Shown here in pieces: positions 14,761 through 23,391 of a stretch of 28,790 nt of DNA. This DNA comes from an uncultured Eubacteriales bacterium. GTDB lineage: Bacteria > Bacillota > Clostridia > Christensenellales > Aristaeellaceae. The stretch is taken from positions 1 through 28,790 of the forward strand of contig UQEF01000029.1 in NCBI GenBank assembly GCA_900540045.1. The letters run 5' to 3'. The position numbers were made by a program, and so were the translations under genes. Position 1 is the first letter of the stretch. Each line of letters starts with the position of its first letter. The notes beneath the pieces were generated by a model that saw nothing but the letters and a program-made list of their open reading frames with translations, made no database searches and was not told where the DNA came from.

Positions 14761-16842
14761 TTATCCCAGCAGCGACCACGCCGCGAACAGCCCGCTCATC
14801 AGCGAGGCCACCAGCGATACCACCGTGATCTGGGTATTGATGGAGGGACCGGCGGTATCCTTAAAGGGATCGCCCACGGTGTCGCCCACCACGGCCGCCT
14901 TGTGCGCCTTGGACCCCTTGCCGCCCTCGTTGCCCGCTTCCACATACTTCTTTGCATTGTCCCACAGGCCGCCCGCGTTGGACATGAACAGCGCCAGAAG
15001 CAGACCGCTTACAATGTTGCCCAGCAGGAAGCCGCCAATGGCCAGCGGTCCACCCACGAAGCCCACCACCACCGTGGCCGCGATGGCCGCAAGCCCGGCG
15101 GGAATCAATTCCATCAACGCGCCGGAGGTGGCGATGTCGATGCAGCGGTCATATTCCGGTTTCGCGCCCGTACGGCCCTCGCGCAGGCCGGGAATGCTGC
15201 TGAATTGCCGGTGGATTTCCGCCACCATGCGCTGGGCATTTTTGTCCACGCCCAGCATCAGCATGGCCGAGAATACCGCGGGGATGGCAGCGCCGATGAG
15301 CACGCCGAAAAATACCGAGGGGTCCATAATATCAAAACCGGTGATGACCGCTTTTCCCGCCGCCATCAGGGCCTCGTTGACCTCGCTGAGATACGCGCCC
15401 AGCAGGGAAATGACCGTCAGTCCCGCCGCACCGATGGCAAATCCCTTGGTCACAGCTTTGACGGTGTTGCCGGCGCTGTCCAGTTCATCCGCCACGCGAA
15501 TGGTCTGTTCGCCCAGACCGCCCATCTCCGCCAGTCCACGCGCGTTGTCCACAATGGGGCCATAGGCGTCATTCGAGATGATCATGCCCACGATGGACAG
15601 CATGCCGACCGCCGCCATGGCGATGCCGAACATCGCGTAATCGCTTCCCATCGGCGCGCAGAGACGGTAAGCCGTGAGCGCCGAAATGGCGATGCCCGCC
15701 ATGGCCGGCAACGCCGACACAAATCCGTAGGAGACGCCGGAGAGAACCGTAAAGGCAGACCCGGAACGCGAAGCGCGGGCTACCTTCTGCACAATCGGTT
15801 TGGAATCGTCGGTAAAATAGTCGGTGGTGATGCCAATGATCACACCCACCAGGAGGCCCACGGTGGACGCGCCCCAGATTCGCCAGCTAAAGCCGCGGAA
15901 GATCAGCGTGGCCAGCGCCGTAAGGACGATGAACAATCCTGTGGTCACGTAGGTGGAGGCGTTCAGCGCACGGGTGGGGCTGCCGCCCTTGTCAATGCGT
16001 GCGGTAGCGATACCAATAATAGAAGCGATCAGGCCCAGCGCGGCATAGCAGAATACCATGGCCGTGTTCGCCTGCCCGCCCAGGGATTGGGCAATCACCA
16101 GCGCGGAGGTCATGGCTGCCACGTTGGAGTCGAACAGGTCAGCGCCCATTCCGGCAACGTCGCCCACGTTGTCGCCCACATTATCGGCGATCACGGCAGG
16201 GTTGCGCGGGTCATCCTCCGGAATGCCCAGTTCCACCTTGCCGGTCAGATCCGCGCTCACGTCGGCGGTCTTGGTGAAAATGCCGCCGCCCGCCTTGGCA
16301 AACAGCGCCAGCGAGCTTGCACCGAAGCTGAAGCCCAAAAGAATGCTGCTGTCGCCCGCAAGCCAGAGCACGCCGCACACGCCCAGCAGGCTGAAGCCCA
16401 CCACGGCCAGCCCCATCACCGCTCCGCCGCGGAAACCGATCAGAAACGCCGGACGTACACCCTGCCGCGCGCCCTCGGCCGCGCGGGCGTTGGCGTTGGT
16501 GGCCACCAGAATGCCGATTTTGCCCGCGATGGCGCTCAGCGCCGTGCCCGCCACATAAGCCGCCGCCATGGACAGGTTGCGGCCCGGATGTCCCGTCCAG
16601 ACGGGCGAGGGCAGCAGCAGGAAGATGATGACCGCCGCTATCCCCGCAAAGATGGACAACACGCGGTATTCCTTGCGCATAAAGGTGTTCGCGCCCTCCT
16701 TGATGAGCGCTGCCACCTCGTTGATGCGCGCGTTGGTGCTCTTTTGGCGCCGCACCCACAAAAACAGATATGCCGCAAAAGCAAATGCAATGAGGACAGA
16801 GAACAGGGAAATGACGTACATCAGGGAAAGATTGGCTTCCAT
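14761..16842 (-). CDS. hppA: membrane-bound ion-translocating pyrophosphatase, potassium-independent type
   Basis: Integral membrane enzyme of 693 residues that couples pyrophosphate hydrolysis to cation pumping. The catalytic signatures are intact: DVSADLTGKVELGIPEDDPR, NPAVIADNVGDNVGDVAGMG and GDTVGDPFKDTAGPSIN, with many hydrophobic helices in between. The GNTVKAVTKG motif has lysine where potassium-dependent enzymes have alanine, so the potassium-independent class, usually a proton pump, is likely. The ATG at 16842 is chosen because the protein then begins at the first membrane helix; AAAGGAG is 12 bases upstream, rather far. An in-frame ATG at 16896 would add 18 residues. The gene is divergent from the histidine kinase. 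Confidence 0.96.
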   Translation of the reverse strand: MEANLSLMYVISLFSVLIAFAFAAYLFLWVRRQKSTNARINEVAALIKEGANTFMRKEYRVLSIFAGIAAVIIFLLLPSPVWTGHPGRNLSMAAAYVAGTALSAIAGKIGILVATNANARAAEGARQGVRPAFLIGFRGGAVMGLAVVGFSLLGVCGVLWLAGDSSILLGFSFGASSLALFAKAGGGIFTKTADVSADLTGKVELGIPEDDPRNPAVIADNVGDNVGDVAGMGADLFDSNVAAMTSALVIAQSLGGQANTAMVFCYAALGLIASIIGIATARIDKGGSPTRALNASTYVTTGLFIVLTALATLIFRGFSWRIWGASTVGLLVGVIIGITTDYFTDDSKPIVQKVARASRSGSAFTVLSGVSYGFVSALPAMAGIAISALTAYRLCAPMGSDYAMFGIAMAAVGMLSIVGMIISNDAYGPIVDNARGLAEMGGLGEQTIRVADELDSAGNTVKAVTKGFAIGAAGLTVISLLGAYLSEVNEALMAAGKAVITGFDIMDPSVFFGVLIGAAIPAVFSAMLMLGVDKNAQRMVAEIHRQFSSIPGLREGRTGAKPEYDRCIDIATSGALMELIPAGLAAIAATVVVGFVGGPLAIGGFLLGNIVSGLLLALFMSNAGGLWDNAKKYVEAGNEGGKGSKAHKAAVVGDTVGDPFKDTAGPSINTQITVVSLVASLMSGLFAAWSLLG

Positions 16843-16912
16843 GGCCCGTTTCAACTCCTTTATGTATGATGATGTTCCCGGCATACCGGGATACAAAAGG
16901 CCGATTGGAATG

Positions 16913-16942
16913 ATTGTAATCCTGCCGAATACACAATGGCAA
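16913..16942 (-). promoter_or_regulatory. candidate promoter of hppA
   Basis: TTGCCA (16937-16942), 18 bases, TACAAT (16913-16918) on the minus strand, giving a leader of roughly 65 bases. A short CCCGG/CCGGG inverted repeat lies within that leader near 16877-16890. Confidence 0.6.
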
Positions 16943-17084
16943 TACCCGGCGCGCTAAGAAACCGCTTATCCGCCGTGCCCGTTTGCTAAAATACCGCTAA
17001 GCCGTAAAGCGCGGCTGTGCAAACCGTGTCGTTTCTGCTATACTTATGCTGAATATATGTCGGCGAAGCAAAGGAGGCGATGGC

Positions 17085-18152
17085 ATGCACCGGCGAGTGT
17101 GGTTGAACCTGGGCATAACGGTGGTTCTGCTCCTTGCGGCCACGTTCAGCAGCCTGGTGCTGGGCGGGCTGATTGGCGGCACAGCCAATGCGCAGATGCT
17201 GTTTCTGCTGGCGGTTTTGCTGATTGCCCGCTTTACCGATGGCTACCTGTGGGGCGTCGGGGCCTCCATCGTGTCGGTGCCGCTGGTGAATTATATGTTC
17301 ACCTATCCTTACTTTTCCTTCAATCTGACCATTTCGGGCTATCTGCTGACGTTTTTGACCATGCTGGCGGTTTCCCTCATTGTAAGCGTGCTCACCGCCC
17401 GCATCAAGCAACAGGAACAGATCCGTCTGGATGCGGAGCGGGAGAAGTTACGCGCCAACCTGCTGCGCGCCGTATCGCATGATCTGCGCACGCCTCTGAC
17501 CTCTATCGTGGGCGCGACAGGCGCTATCCTCGATAACGCTCTGCCGCCGGAAAAGCAGCGCGAGCTGCTGGCCGATGTCAACGCCGATGCCCAGTGGCTT
17601 CTGCGCATGATTGAAAATCAGCTGACCATCACCCGCATTCAGGGCGAAACAGCCCCGTTGCACATGGAAACCGAAGTCGTGGAGGACGTGTTGGCCGAAG
17701 CGGCCATCAAGTTTCAGAAGCACTTTCCTGATATCAAAGTGGACATGGATTTGTGCGACGACATTCTGCTTGCGGACATGGATGCTGTGCTCATTGAGCA
17801 GGTAGTGCTCAATATGCTGGAAAATGCCGTTTATCATGGCAAGCACACCACGCGTATCCGTCTGAGCGCGGAGCGCAGCGGACGTTTCGTGCTGGTCACC
17901 GTATCCGACGACGGCGCGGGCATTCCCCGCGACCGGCTCCCCCGTCTGTTCCAGGCCATGCCGGAAAGCGGGCGGAGTGCGGATGCCCAAAAGCACATGG
18001 GCATCGGGCTTTCGGTTTGTCTTAGTATCGTCAGGGCCCATGGCGGCGAAATGTCCGCCACGAACAACGAACAGGGCGGCGCAAGCATTTCCTTCACGCT
18101 GCCGGAAAAGGAGAATGAATATGCCGGTCAAACTGCTGGTTGTGGAGGATGA
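17085..18152 (+). CDS. KdpD-like membrane sensor histidine kinase (short form)
   Basis: Sensor kinase of 355 residues. A KdpD-type membrane module (DUF4118-like; helices at about residues 8-110, including MLFLLAVLLIARFTDGYLWG and VNYMFTYPYFSFNLTISGYL) is followed by HisKA with the phospho-acceptor His132 in AVSHDLRTPLTSI, then the ATPase domain with N box NMLENAVYHG, G1 DDGAGIP and G2 MGIGLSV. It lacks the cytosolic N-terminal KdpD and universal-stress-like domains of full KdpD. AAAGGAGG lies 7 bases before the ATG; a TATACT -10-like hexamer lies at 17039. The downstream regulator gene overlaps its end by 32 bases. No kdpFABC genes are in the window, so the target is unknown. Confidence 0.92.
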   Translation: MHRRVWLNLGITVVLLLAATFSSLVLGGLIGGTANAQMLFLLAVLLIARFTDGYLWGVGASIVSVPLVNYMFTYPYFSFNLTISGYLLTFLTMLAVSLIVSVLTARIKQQEQIRLDAEREKLRANLLRAVSHDLRTPLTSIVGATGAILDNALPPEKQRELLADVNADAQWLLRMIENQLTITRIQGETAPLHMETEVVEDVLAEAAIKFQKHFPDIKVDMDLCDDILLADMDAVLIEQVVLNMLENAVYHGKHTTRIRLSAERSGRFVLVTVSDDGAGIPRDRLPRLFQAMPESGRSADAQKHMGIGLSVCLSIVRAHGGEMSATNNEQGGASISFTLPEKENEYAGQTAGCGG

Positions 18153-18828
18153 AAAAAGCATCCTCAAGCTGCTGCGCACCATTCTCACCGCCAACAAGTA
18201 CGAGGTGGTGGAGGCCTCCACCGGCGCAGAGGCCCTGTCCCTGATCACATCCCATTGCCCGGATCTGATCCTTTTGGACCTGGGCCTGCCGGATATGGAT
18301 GGAAACACCCTGCTCAGCTCCGTGCGCAAGTGGACTTCCACGCCCGTGATTGTGCTTTCGGCCCGAACCCACGAATCGGACAAGGTGGAGGCTATCGATC
18401 TGGGGGCGGATGACTACATCACCAAGCCCTTCGGCGCCTCCGAGCTGCTGGCGCGTATCCGCATGGCCCTGAGGCATACGCAGACCATGAGCCAGAACGC
18501 TCAGATTGCCCGCACGGGCCAGTTTCACTCCGGCGGCCTGACCATCGACTATAACAAGTACCGCGTCTATGTGGACGGGGTGGATGCGCAGCTCACCCAG
18601 GGTGAATACCGCATCGTGGCGCTGCTGGGCAAATATGCCGGACGTGTGCTGACCTATGACTTTCTCATGAAGGAGCTCTGGGGGCCCTGCTCCAAGGGCG
18701 ACAACAAAATCCTGCGCGTCAACATGGCCAACATCCGCCGGAAAATTGAAAAAACCCCCGCCCAACCCAAGTATATCTTTACCGAGGTCGGCGTAGGATA
18801 CCGCATGGCCGAGGGAGATGAGCCCTGA
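18121..18828 (+). CDS. KdpE-like response regulator (OmpR/PhoB family)
   Basis: DNA-binding response regulator of 235 residues. The receiver domain shows the acidic pair in VVEDEKS, the phosphorylation site Asp53 (LILLDLGLPDMDG), the switch Thr region (VIVLSARTHESD) and Lys102 (YITKPFG). The C-terminal winged helix follows (LTQGEYRIVALLGKYAGRVL, then RVNMANIRRKIE). AAGGAG lies just upstream of the ATG at 18121, and the reading frame overlaps the end of the kinase gene, so the two are translationally linked. Family resemblance to KdpE is high, but the regulon cannot be read from this window. Confidence 0.94.
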   Translation: MPVKLLVVEDEKSILKLLRTILTANKYEVVEASTGAEALSLITSHCPDLILLDLGLPDMDGNTLLSSVRKWTSTPVIVLSARTHESDKVEAIDLGADDYITKPFGASELLARIRMALRHTQTMSQNAQIARTGQFHSGGLTIDYNKYRVYVDGVDAQLTQGEYRIVALLGKYAGRVLTYDFLMKELWGPCSKGDNKILRVNMANIRRKIEKTPAQPKYIFTEVGVGYRMAEGDEP

Positions 18829-19086
18829 CACATACGTCACGCCTGCCTGCTGCCCCTTTTGCCCGGCAGACAGGTGCGGGCTGTGACGGCTGGTGTTGCC
18901 CATGCTCCGGCAATGATGACCGGAACGATGGTCGCGCTCATTTCGCCGGTCATACAGCGGCACAGGGCCGTTGAGCCTATCGCAGCTCACCTCGCCAAAA
19001 ACACGCACGCAGCAGCGGACGACCGCCTCCGTCCAGCCTTCTGTTAGAAAGTAAACCTGTTTCCCGCCTCTTTTTGCGCGACATTA
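18829..19086. other. intergenic stretch without recognisable gene
   Basis: About 260 bases between the regulator stop codon and the shared terminator. No open frame here has a ribosome binding site or a recognisable product, and no tRNA or strong promoter was seen. It may be a long 3' untranslated region or the remnant of a lost gene. Confidence 0.5.
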
Positions 19087-19124
19087 AAAGCCCCGGCACA
19101 CGGCCTATCGTGCACCGGGGCTTT
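19087..19124. terminator. bidirectional terminator between response regulator and ribokinase
   Basis: AAAGCCCCGG and CCGGGGCTTT form a perfect 10-bp base, extended by further pairs (with mismatches) to CACG/CGTG. It is followed by TTTATTAA on plus and TTTTAATG on minus. It lies between two convergent genes. Confidence 0.85.
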
Positions 19125-19148
19125 ATTAACCCGCGCCTTCAGCGGCCA

Positions 19149-20033
19149 TCAGCCCTCCGCGGCGCTCACCTCGTCCGCCAGAGGAATGGAATCGGCCGCG
19201 CCCATGCGCCCTACCGCGATGGATGAGGCGCGTGCAGCGCGCTCCATGATGCGCTCCATGGGCATGCCCTGCGCCAGGCCGGACACAAAATAGCCGGTGA
19301 AAGTATCGCCAGCTGCGGTGGTATCCACCGCCTTGACGCGGAAAGCGGGCTGATAGAGGGTCCGCCCATCATGCAGGCAGTACGCGCCATCGGCCCCTAG
19401 GGTCAGCACCACGGACGCCTTGGGATACTTTTCCTTCATCCCCGCCAAAATGGCCTGCGGGTCCGTCTGGCCAGTGAGAGCAGCCCCTTCGATTTCATTG
19501 AGCAAAAACCAGCTCACACTCTCCAGCGGGTAATCCGCCAACGCTGCGTTTACAGGCGAGGGATTGAAAATGACACACAGGCCCTTATCAGCGGCCTTGC
19601 GCATCATCAGGGGGGAATTGTACAGCTCATTTTGCATGATGACGGCATCGCCGGGGCCGAAGCCCTCCAGCATATGGTCAATATCCGCTTCGGTGGGGCG
19701 CATGTTTTCCCCTCCAAAGACGATAATGCTGTTCTGTCCTCCGGCATCCACCTGAATCACCGTATGGGAGCTGGGACCAGTGGCCGTGCGCACGCAGGCG
19801 GTATCCACTTTGGCGGCATGCAGAGCGTCCAGCAGCATGCCGCCGTCCTCCCCCACGATGCCCGCATGGCACACCTGCCCGCCCGCCTTGGCAATGGCAA
19901 TGGACTGGTTCAGCCCCTTCCCGCCGCAGAACACGCCGCGGCCCGTAGCCAATATGGTTTCACCCGGCCGGGCCATATGCTCGACGGAATAGACGTTGTC
20001 AATGTTCATGGAACCATAGTTGAGAATCTTCAT
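19149..20033 (-). CDS. rbsK: ribokinase (PfkB family)
   Basis: Sugar kinase of 294 residues, predicted to phosphorylate ribose at O5 with ATP in the cytoplasm. Ribokinase features: GSMNIDNVYSVEHMARPGET near the N-terminus, the GGKGLNQSIAIAKAGG signature 1, NPSPVNA, LNEIEG, LTLGADGAYC and the catalytic anion-hole motif VDTTAAGDTFTGYF. The ATG at 20033 follows GAGGTGA; the longer frame to 20105 runs through the promoter and is unlikely. It has its own near-consensus promoter inside the 3' end of the yraN gene. No ribose transporter is nearby, so substrate choice within the family is inference. Confidence 0.9.
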   Translation of the reverse strand: MKILNYGSMNIDNVYSVEHMARPGETILATGRGVFCGGKGLNQSIAIAKAGGQVCHAGIVGEDGGMLLDALHAAKVDTACVRTATGPSSHTVIQVDAGGQNSIIVFGGENMRPTEADIDHMLEGFGPGDAVIMQNELYNSPLMMRKAADKGLCVIFNPSPVNAALADYPLESVSWFLLNEIEGAALTGQTDPQAILAGMKEKYPKASVVLTLGADGAYCLHDGRTLYQPAFRVKAVDTTAAGDTFTGYFVSGLAQGMPMERIMERAARASSIAVGRMGAADSIPLADEVSAAEG

Positions 20034-20076
20034 CTGACACGTCACCTCAGTTTTGTTTGCTGATCGGTCTGCCTGC

Positions 20077-20105
20077 ATCATACCATTTTGAACAAGGGGT
20101 GTCAA
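20077..20105 (-). promoter_or_regulatory. strong sigma-A promoter of the ribokinase gene
   Basis: Perfect TTGACA (20100-20105), 17 bases, TATGAT (20077-20082) on the minus strand, starting just 4 bases after the yraN stop codon. The transcript would start near 20070, leaving a leader of about 37 bases. Confidence 0.85.
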
Positions 20106-20108
20106 TGC

Positions 20109-20477
20109 CTACCATTCGCAGCCGGAAAAGGCGTCCGGGACGTGCCTCACGCCCTCCGCCGTCACGGTGACCACGTCGAAGCGTACGCAGCGGCCCGCAT
20201 GTTCCGGGTGCGCGCCCAGGTAGCAGCGGGCGGCCTCCACCATGCGGCGGCGCTTCAGCGGGGTCACGGCGGCCTGGCCGGCCTCCGTGCCGCCGCGCGT
20301 GCGCAGCTTCACCTCCACAAAGGCCACCACATCGCCGTCAAGCATGATCAGGTCAATTTCGCCAAAAGGGGAACGGAACCGCCGCTCCAGCAGTTCCATT
20401 CCCCCATCGGTCAGACGGTCGCACACGGCCGCCTCCCCCAACACGCCTTTGGCATAGGCGGGCAGGTTATCATGCAT
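20109..20477 (-). CDS. YraN family (UPF0102) nuclease-like protein
   Basis: Protein of 122 residues with the restriction-endonuclease-like fold signature of the YraN family: [13 protein letters not shown] with a conserved Glu, then [20 protein letters not shown], whose Asp, Glu and Lys form a PD-(D/E)xK-type site. The cellular role is not established. The ATG at 20477 is preferred because GAAGG lies 8 bases upstream; it overlaps the end of glyA by 8 bases. An in-frame ATG at 20492 has no clear site. Overlap suggests translational coupling with glyA. Confidence 0.92.
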   Translation of the reverse strand: MHDNLPAYAKGVLGEAAVCDRLTDGGMELLERRFRSPFGEIDLIMLDGDVVAFVEVKLRTRGGTEAGQAAVTPLKRRRMVEAARCYLGAHPEHAGRCVRFDVVTVTAEGVRHVPDAFSGCEW

Positions 20478-21720
20478 TCGGGAAGCCTTCATACAGCGGG
20501 AAGCGCTTCATCATTTCCATCACGTCGGACTTTACGCCGGGGCAGGCGTTCTCGCCGCCCTCCAAGACCCGGCGGATGAAGCCCGCTATCTGCTCCATAT
20601 CGCTTTCCACCATGCCGCGTGTGGTCACGGCAGGGGTTCCCACGCGCACGCCGCTGGCAATCATGGGGCTGAGCGTTTCGCCGGGAATGGTGTTCTTATT
20701 GACGGTGATGTTGCACTGGCCCAGCAGCGTTTCCATCTCCTTGCCGGTGCGGCCGGTGCCGGTGAGGTCCATCAGGATGAGGTGGTTGTCCGTGCCGTCG
20801 GATACCATGCGGATGCCATTCTGACGGAAGGCGTTTTCCAGCGCCTTGGCGTTGGCGATGATCTGGCGCTGATAGGCCTTAAATTCGGGCCGAAGTGCCT
20901 CCAGGAAGCAAACGGCCTTGGCCGCGATCACATGCATGAGCGGCCCTCCCTGGGTGCCGGGGAAAATGGCTTTGTCGATGGCCTTGGCGTATTGCTCACG
21001 GCACAGGATCAATCCGCCACGCGGGCCGCGCAGGGTCTTGTGGGTGGTGGTGGTAACAAAATCGGCATAAGGCACGGGGCTCTCGTGCATGCCGGCTGCC
21101 ACCAGACCCGCAATGTGCGCCATATCTACCATCAGCAGCGCATCCGCCTCGTCGGCGATCTCACGCAGGCGGGCAAAGTCAATGGCGCGGGGATAGGCCG
21201 AGGCGCCCGCCACGATCATGCGGGGCTTGTTTTCCAGCGCCAGGGCGAGCACTGCGTCATAGTCGATGCGGCCGGTCGTCTCGTCCACGCCGTAGGGAAT
21301 AAAATGAAAATACTTTCCGCTGATATTGACGGGGCTGCCGTGGGTCAGATGTCCGCCATGGGACAGGTTCATGCCCAGCACGGTATCGCCGGGGTTGAGC
21401 ATGGCAAAATAGACGGCGGTGTTTGCCTGCGCACCGCTATGGGGCTGCACGTTGGCATGCTCGGCCCCAAAAAGCAGCTTGGCGCGGTCGCGTGCCAGGT
21501 TTTCTGCCACGTCCACGTACTGGCAGCCGCCATAATACCGCTTGGCCGGATACCCCTCCGCGTATTTGTTGGTCAGGGGAGATCCCATGGCCTCCATCAC
21601 GGCGGGCGAAACGAAGTTTTCCGAGGCAATCAGCTCAATGTGCTCGCGCTGACGCTGTACCTCGTCCGCAATCGCCTTGAAAAGTTCGGGGTCGGTTTCC
21701 ATCACATGCCTGTAGTCCAT
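20470..21720 (-). CDS. glyA: serine hydroxymethyltransferase
   Basis: Pyridoxal-phosphate enzyme of 416 residues that interconverts serine and glycine while charging tetrahydrofolate with a one-carbon unit. Conserved segments include [59 protein letters not shown] and the cofactor-binding Lys228 in [14 protein letters not shown]. Length is typical. GGGGGAG lies 5 bases before the ATG. The SRP RNA gene lies 36 bases upstream on the same strand; glyA may be read through from that promoter, because no separate one is obvious in the short gap. Confidence 0.98.
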   Translation of the reverse strand: MDYRHVMETDPELFKAIADEVQRQREHIELIASENFVSPAVMEAMGSPLTNKYAEGYPAKRYYGGCQYVDVAENLARDRAKLLFGAEHANVQPHSGAQANTAVYFAMLNPGDTVLGMNLSHGGHLTHGSPVNISGKYFHFIPYGVDETTGRIDYDAVLALALENKPRMIVAGASAYPRAIDFARLREIADEADALLMVDMAHIAGLVAAGMHESPVPYADFVTTTTHKTLRGPRGGLILCREQYAKAIDKAIFPGTQGGPLMHVIAAKAVCFLEALRPEFKAYQRQIIANAKALENAFRQNGIRMVSDGTDNHLILMDLTGTGRTGKEMETLLGQCNITVNKNTIPGETLSPMIASGVRVGTPAVTTRGMVESDMEQIAGFIRRVLEGGENACPGVKSDVMEMMKRFPLYEGFPNA

Positions 21721-21756
21721 CTCTGCTCCCCCTTAATCAAACATGAAAGTAAAAAA

Positions 21757-21882
21757 CCGGGCGCACTCAGGCAGAGCGACCCCGCAGCACATCCCAAACT
21801 GCGCTTACTGCTGCTTCCTTCCGGACCTGACAGGGTTCACGCGTTGAAATCGCACAGGACTCAACCGTCATCATGCACTCGG
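21757..21882 (-). ncRNA. ffs: signal recognition particle RNA, small bacterial (4.5S-like) type
   Basis: The minus strand contains the universally conserved SRP domain IV core GTCAGGTCCGGAAGGAAGCA, with AGCAGTAAGCGCAGT downstream. The ends pair: CCGAGTGCA at the 5' side with TGCGCCCGG at the 3' side, with one mismatch. The 3' end runs into TTTTTT, which serves as terminator. The size of about 126 bases is that of the small form without a full Alu domain. A promoter with the right spacing fixes the 5' end near 21882. The RNA forms the SRP with Ffh for membrane protein targeting. Confidence 0.93.
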
Positions 21883-21889
21883 CTTTCCT

Positions 21890-21918
21890 ATTTTACATGA
21901 CGTTCTTCAAAAACGCAA
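21890..21918 (-). promoter_or_regulatory. promoter of the SRP RNA
   Basis: TTGCGT (21913-21918), 17 bases, TAAAAT (21890-21895) on the minus strand, ending 7 bases before the inferred RNA 5' end. Confidence 0.75.
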
Positions 21919-21946
21919 GTATTTTGTTCGTCTTTTTTGCGCTTGC

Positions 21947-23287
21947 TCAGGCATCGCCGGGTTCCAGCTTGGCCCAGCGATTCTGCCGGTAGAATACAAT
22001 GGCCGCTATTGTGGCCACCACCCAGCTGACCGGCCAGCTCCACCATACGCCCTGCAGGCCCAGAGGCGCCGAAAGCACAAACGACAGCACCACACGCAGG
22101 GCCAGGTCGATGAAGGTATCGGTCATGAACTCGCCCATGCGGCCAGCGCCACGCAGCACGCCATCGGTGGCCACCTTCAGCGCTACCGCATAGTAGAAGG
22201 GCGCCACCACGCGCAAAAACTGCTTGCCTACAGAAAGCGCCTGGGTATTTTCTCCGTTGAGGAACAGACGGATCACCTGGTCGCCCAGAAGCACATACAC
22301 CGCCGCAAAGGCCGTAGCAATCAACGCCATCATTTTCAGGCAGCCACGGTAGCCCTCACGCACGCGGTCGCAGCGCCGGGCGCCCAGGTTCTGGGCGGTG
22401 AAGTTGCTCATGCCGTTGCCCATGGTGGTGAAGCTGGTTACGGCAAAGTTGTTGAACTTTATTGCCGCGGCGTAGCCGGCAATGGCGCTGGTGCCAAAGC
22501 CGTTGATGATGCTTTGGATCATGATGTTGCCTACCGATACGAAGCATTGCTGCAGGGTGCTGGGCAGGGCAATTTTGACCAGGTTGACCAGAATGCGGCG
22601 TGAAAACAGCCGTGGCCGTTCCTCGGCTTCCATGCGGGAAAGGGTGCGGAACAGCGCCAGCACCGCCAGCACGCAGCTGACGCCCTGGCACAGGAAGGTA
22701 GCCCACGCCACGCCTGCCACGCCCATGTTGAAGGCTGTGACGAACAGCACATCCAGCGCGATATTGGCAATGGAGGAAGCAGCCAGAAACAGGAAGGGCG
22801 TGCGCGAATCGCCCAGGGAAGCAAAGATGCCCGTAGCAATGTTGTAAAAGAACAGGAACACCAGCCCGCCCGTGTAGATGTTGAGGTAGAGCATGGTATC
22901 GTCATAGATTTCCATCGGGGTCTGAATGCTGTGAATCAACGCTGGGCTAAAGAGGAAGCCCACTATCATCAGCACCGCACATACGGCCAGACACAGCAGG
23001 AAGGCAGTGTTGACCGCCGTTTTCATCTGTCCGATGCGTCGGGCGCCGAACAGCCGGGCCGTGACCACCGATGCGCCGATATTCAGCCCCACGGCAAAGG
23101 ACAGATAAATCAACGTGACCTCATAGCTGTTGCCTACGGCTGCCAGGGCCTGCTCACCCACGAATTTTCCTGCCACAAAGCTGTCAGCAATGTTGTAGAG
23201 CTGTTGAAAAACGATGCTGCCAAACAGCGGGAGCGAGTAGCTCCACAACACCCGATCCGGCTTGCCCTCCGTCAGATCCATAGCCAA
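21947..23287 (-). CDS. MATE family efflux transporter
   Basis: Multidrug and toxin extrusion (MatE) type inner-membrane exporter of about 447 residues. It shows the N-terminal LFGSIVFQQLYNIADSFVAGKFVG segment, the matching half-repeat later (LPSTLQQCFVSVGNIMIQSI, then FGTSAIAGYAAAIKF) and alternating hydrophobic helices throughout. The substrate cannot be predicted. AGGAGG is best spaced (9 bases) for a TTG start at 23287; the ATG at 23281, two codons later, would be 15 bases from it. The gene lies downstream of the LysR gene, separated by a terminator. Confidence 0.93.
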   Translation of the reverse strand: MAMDLTEGKPDRVLWSYSLPLFGSIVFQQLYNIADSFVAGKFVGEQALAAVGNSYEVTLIYLSFAVGLNIGASVVTARLFGARRIGQMKTAVNTAFLLCLAVCAVLMIVGFLFSPALIHSIQTPMEIYDDTMLYLNIYTGGLVFLFFYNIATGIFASLGDSRTPFLFLAASSIANIALDVLFVTAFNMGVAGVAWATFLCQGVSCVLAVLALFRTLSRMEAEERPRLFSRRILVNLVKIALPSTLQQCFVSVGNIMIQSIINGFGTSAIAGYAAAIKFNNFAVTSFTTMGNGMSNFTAQNLGARRCDRVREGYRGCLKMMALIATAFAAVYVLLGDQVIRLFLNGENTQALSVGKQFLRVVAPFYYAVALKVATDGVLRGAGRMGEFMTDTFIDLALRVVLSFVLSAPLGLQGVWWSWPVSWVVATIAAIVFYRQNRWAKLEPGDA

Positions 23288-23345
23288 AGGAACGCGCCTC
23301 CTGCGCAAAAAGATTCGGTGCTATTGTGACACAAAACCCGAAAAA

Positions 23346-23379
23346 TGTCCAGCTTCCTAATCCGGTGGAAAGCTGGACA
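23346..23379 (-). terminator. terminator after the LysR regulator gene
   Basis: A perfect 10-bp stem (TGTCCAGCTT / AAGCTGGACA) with a 14-base loop is followed on the minus strand by TTTTT. Confidence 0.8.
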
Positions 23380-23391
23380 AAAAAGCCTTTT

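Noticed and set aside
14902..16869. Plus-strand open frame of 655 codons opposite the pyrophosphatase
   Set aside because: The opposite strand encodes all conserved pyrophosphatase motifs; the His/Arg/Gly-rich composition marks a shadow frame.
18859..19047. Plus-strand open frame of 62 codons after the response regulator
   Set aside because: No ribosome binding site and no recognisable product; left as part of the gene-free stretch.
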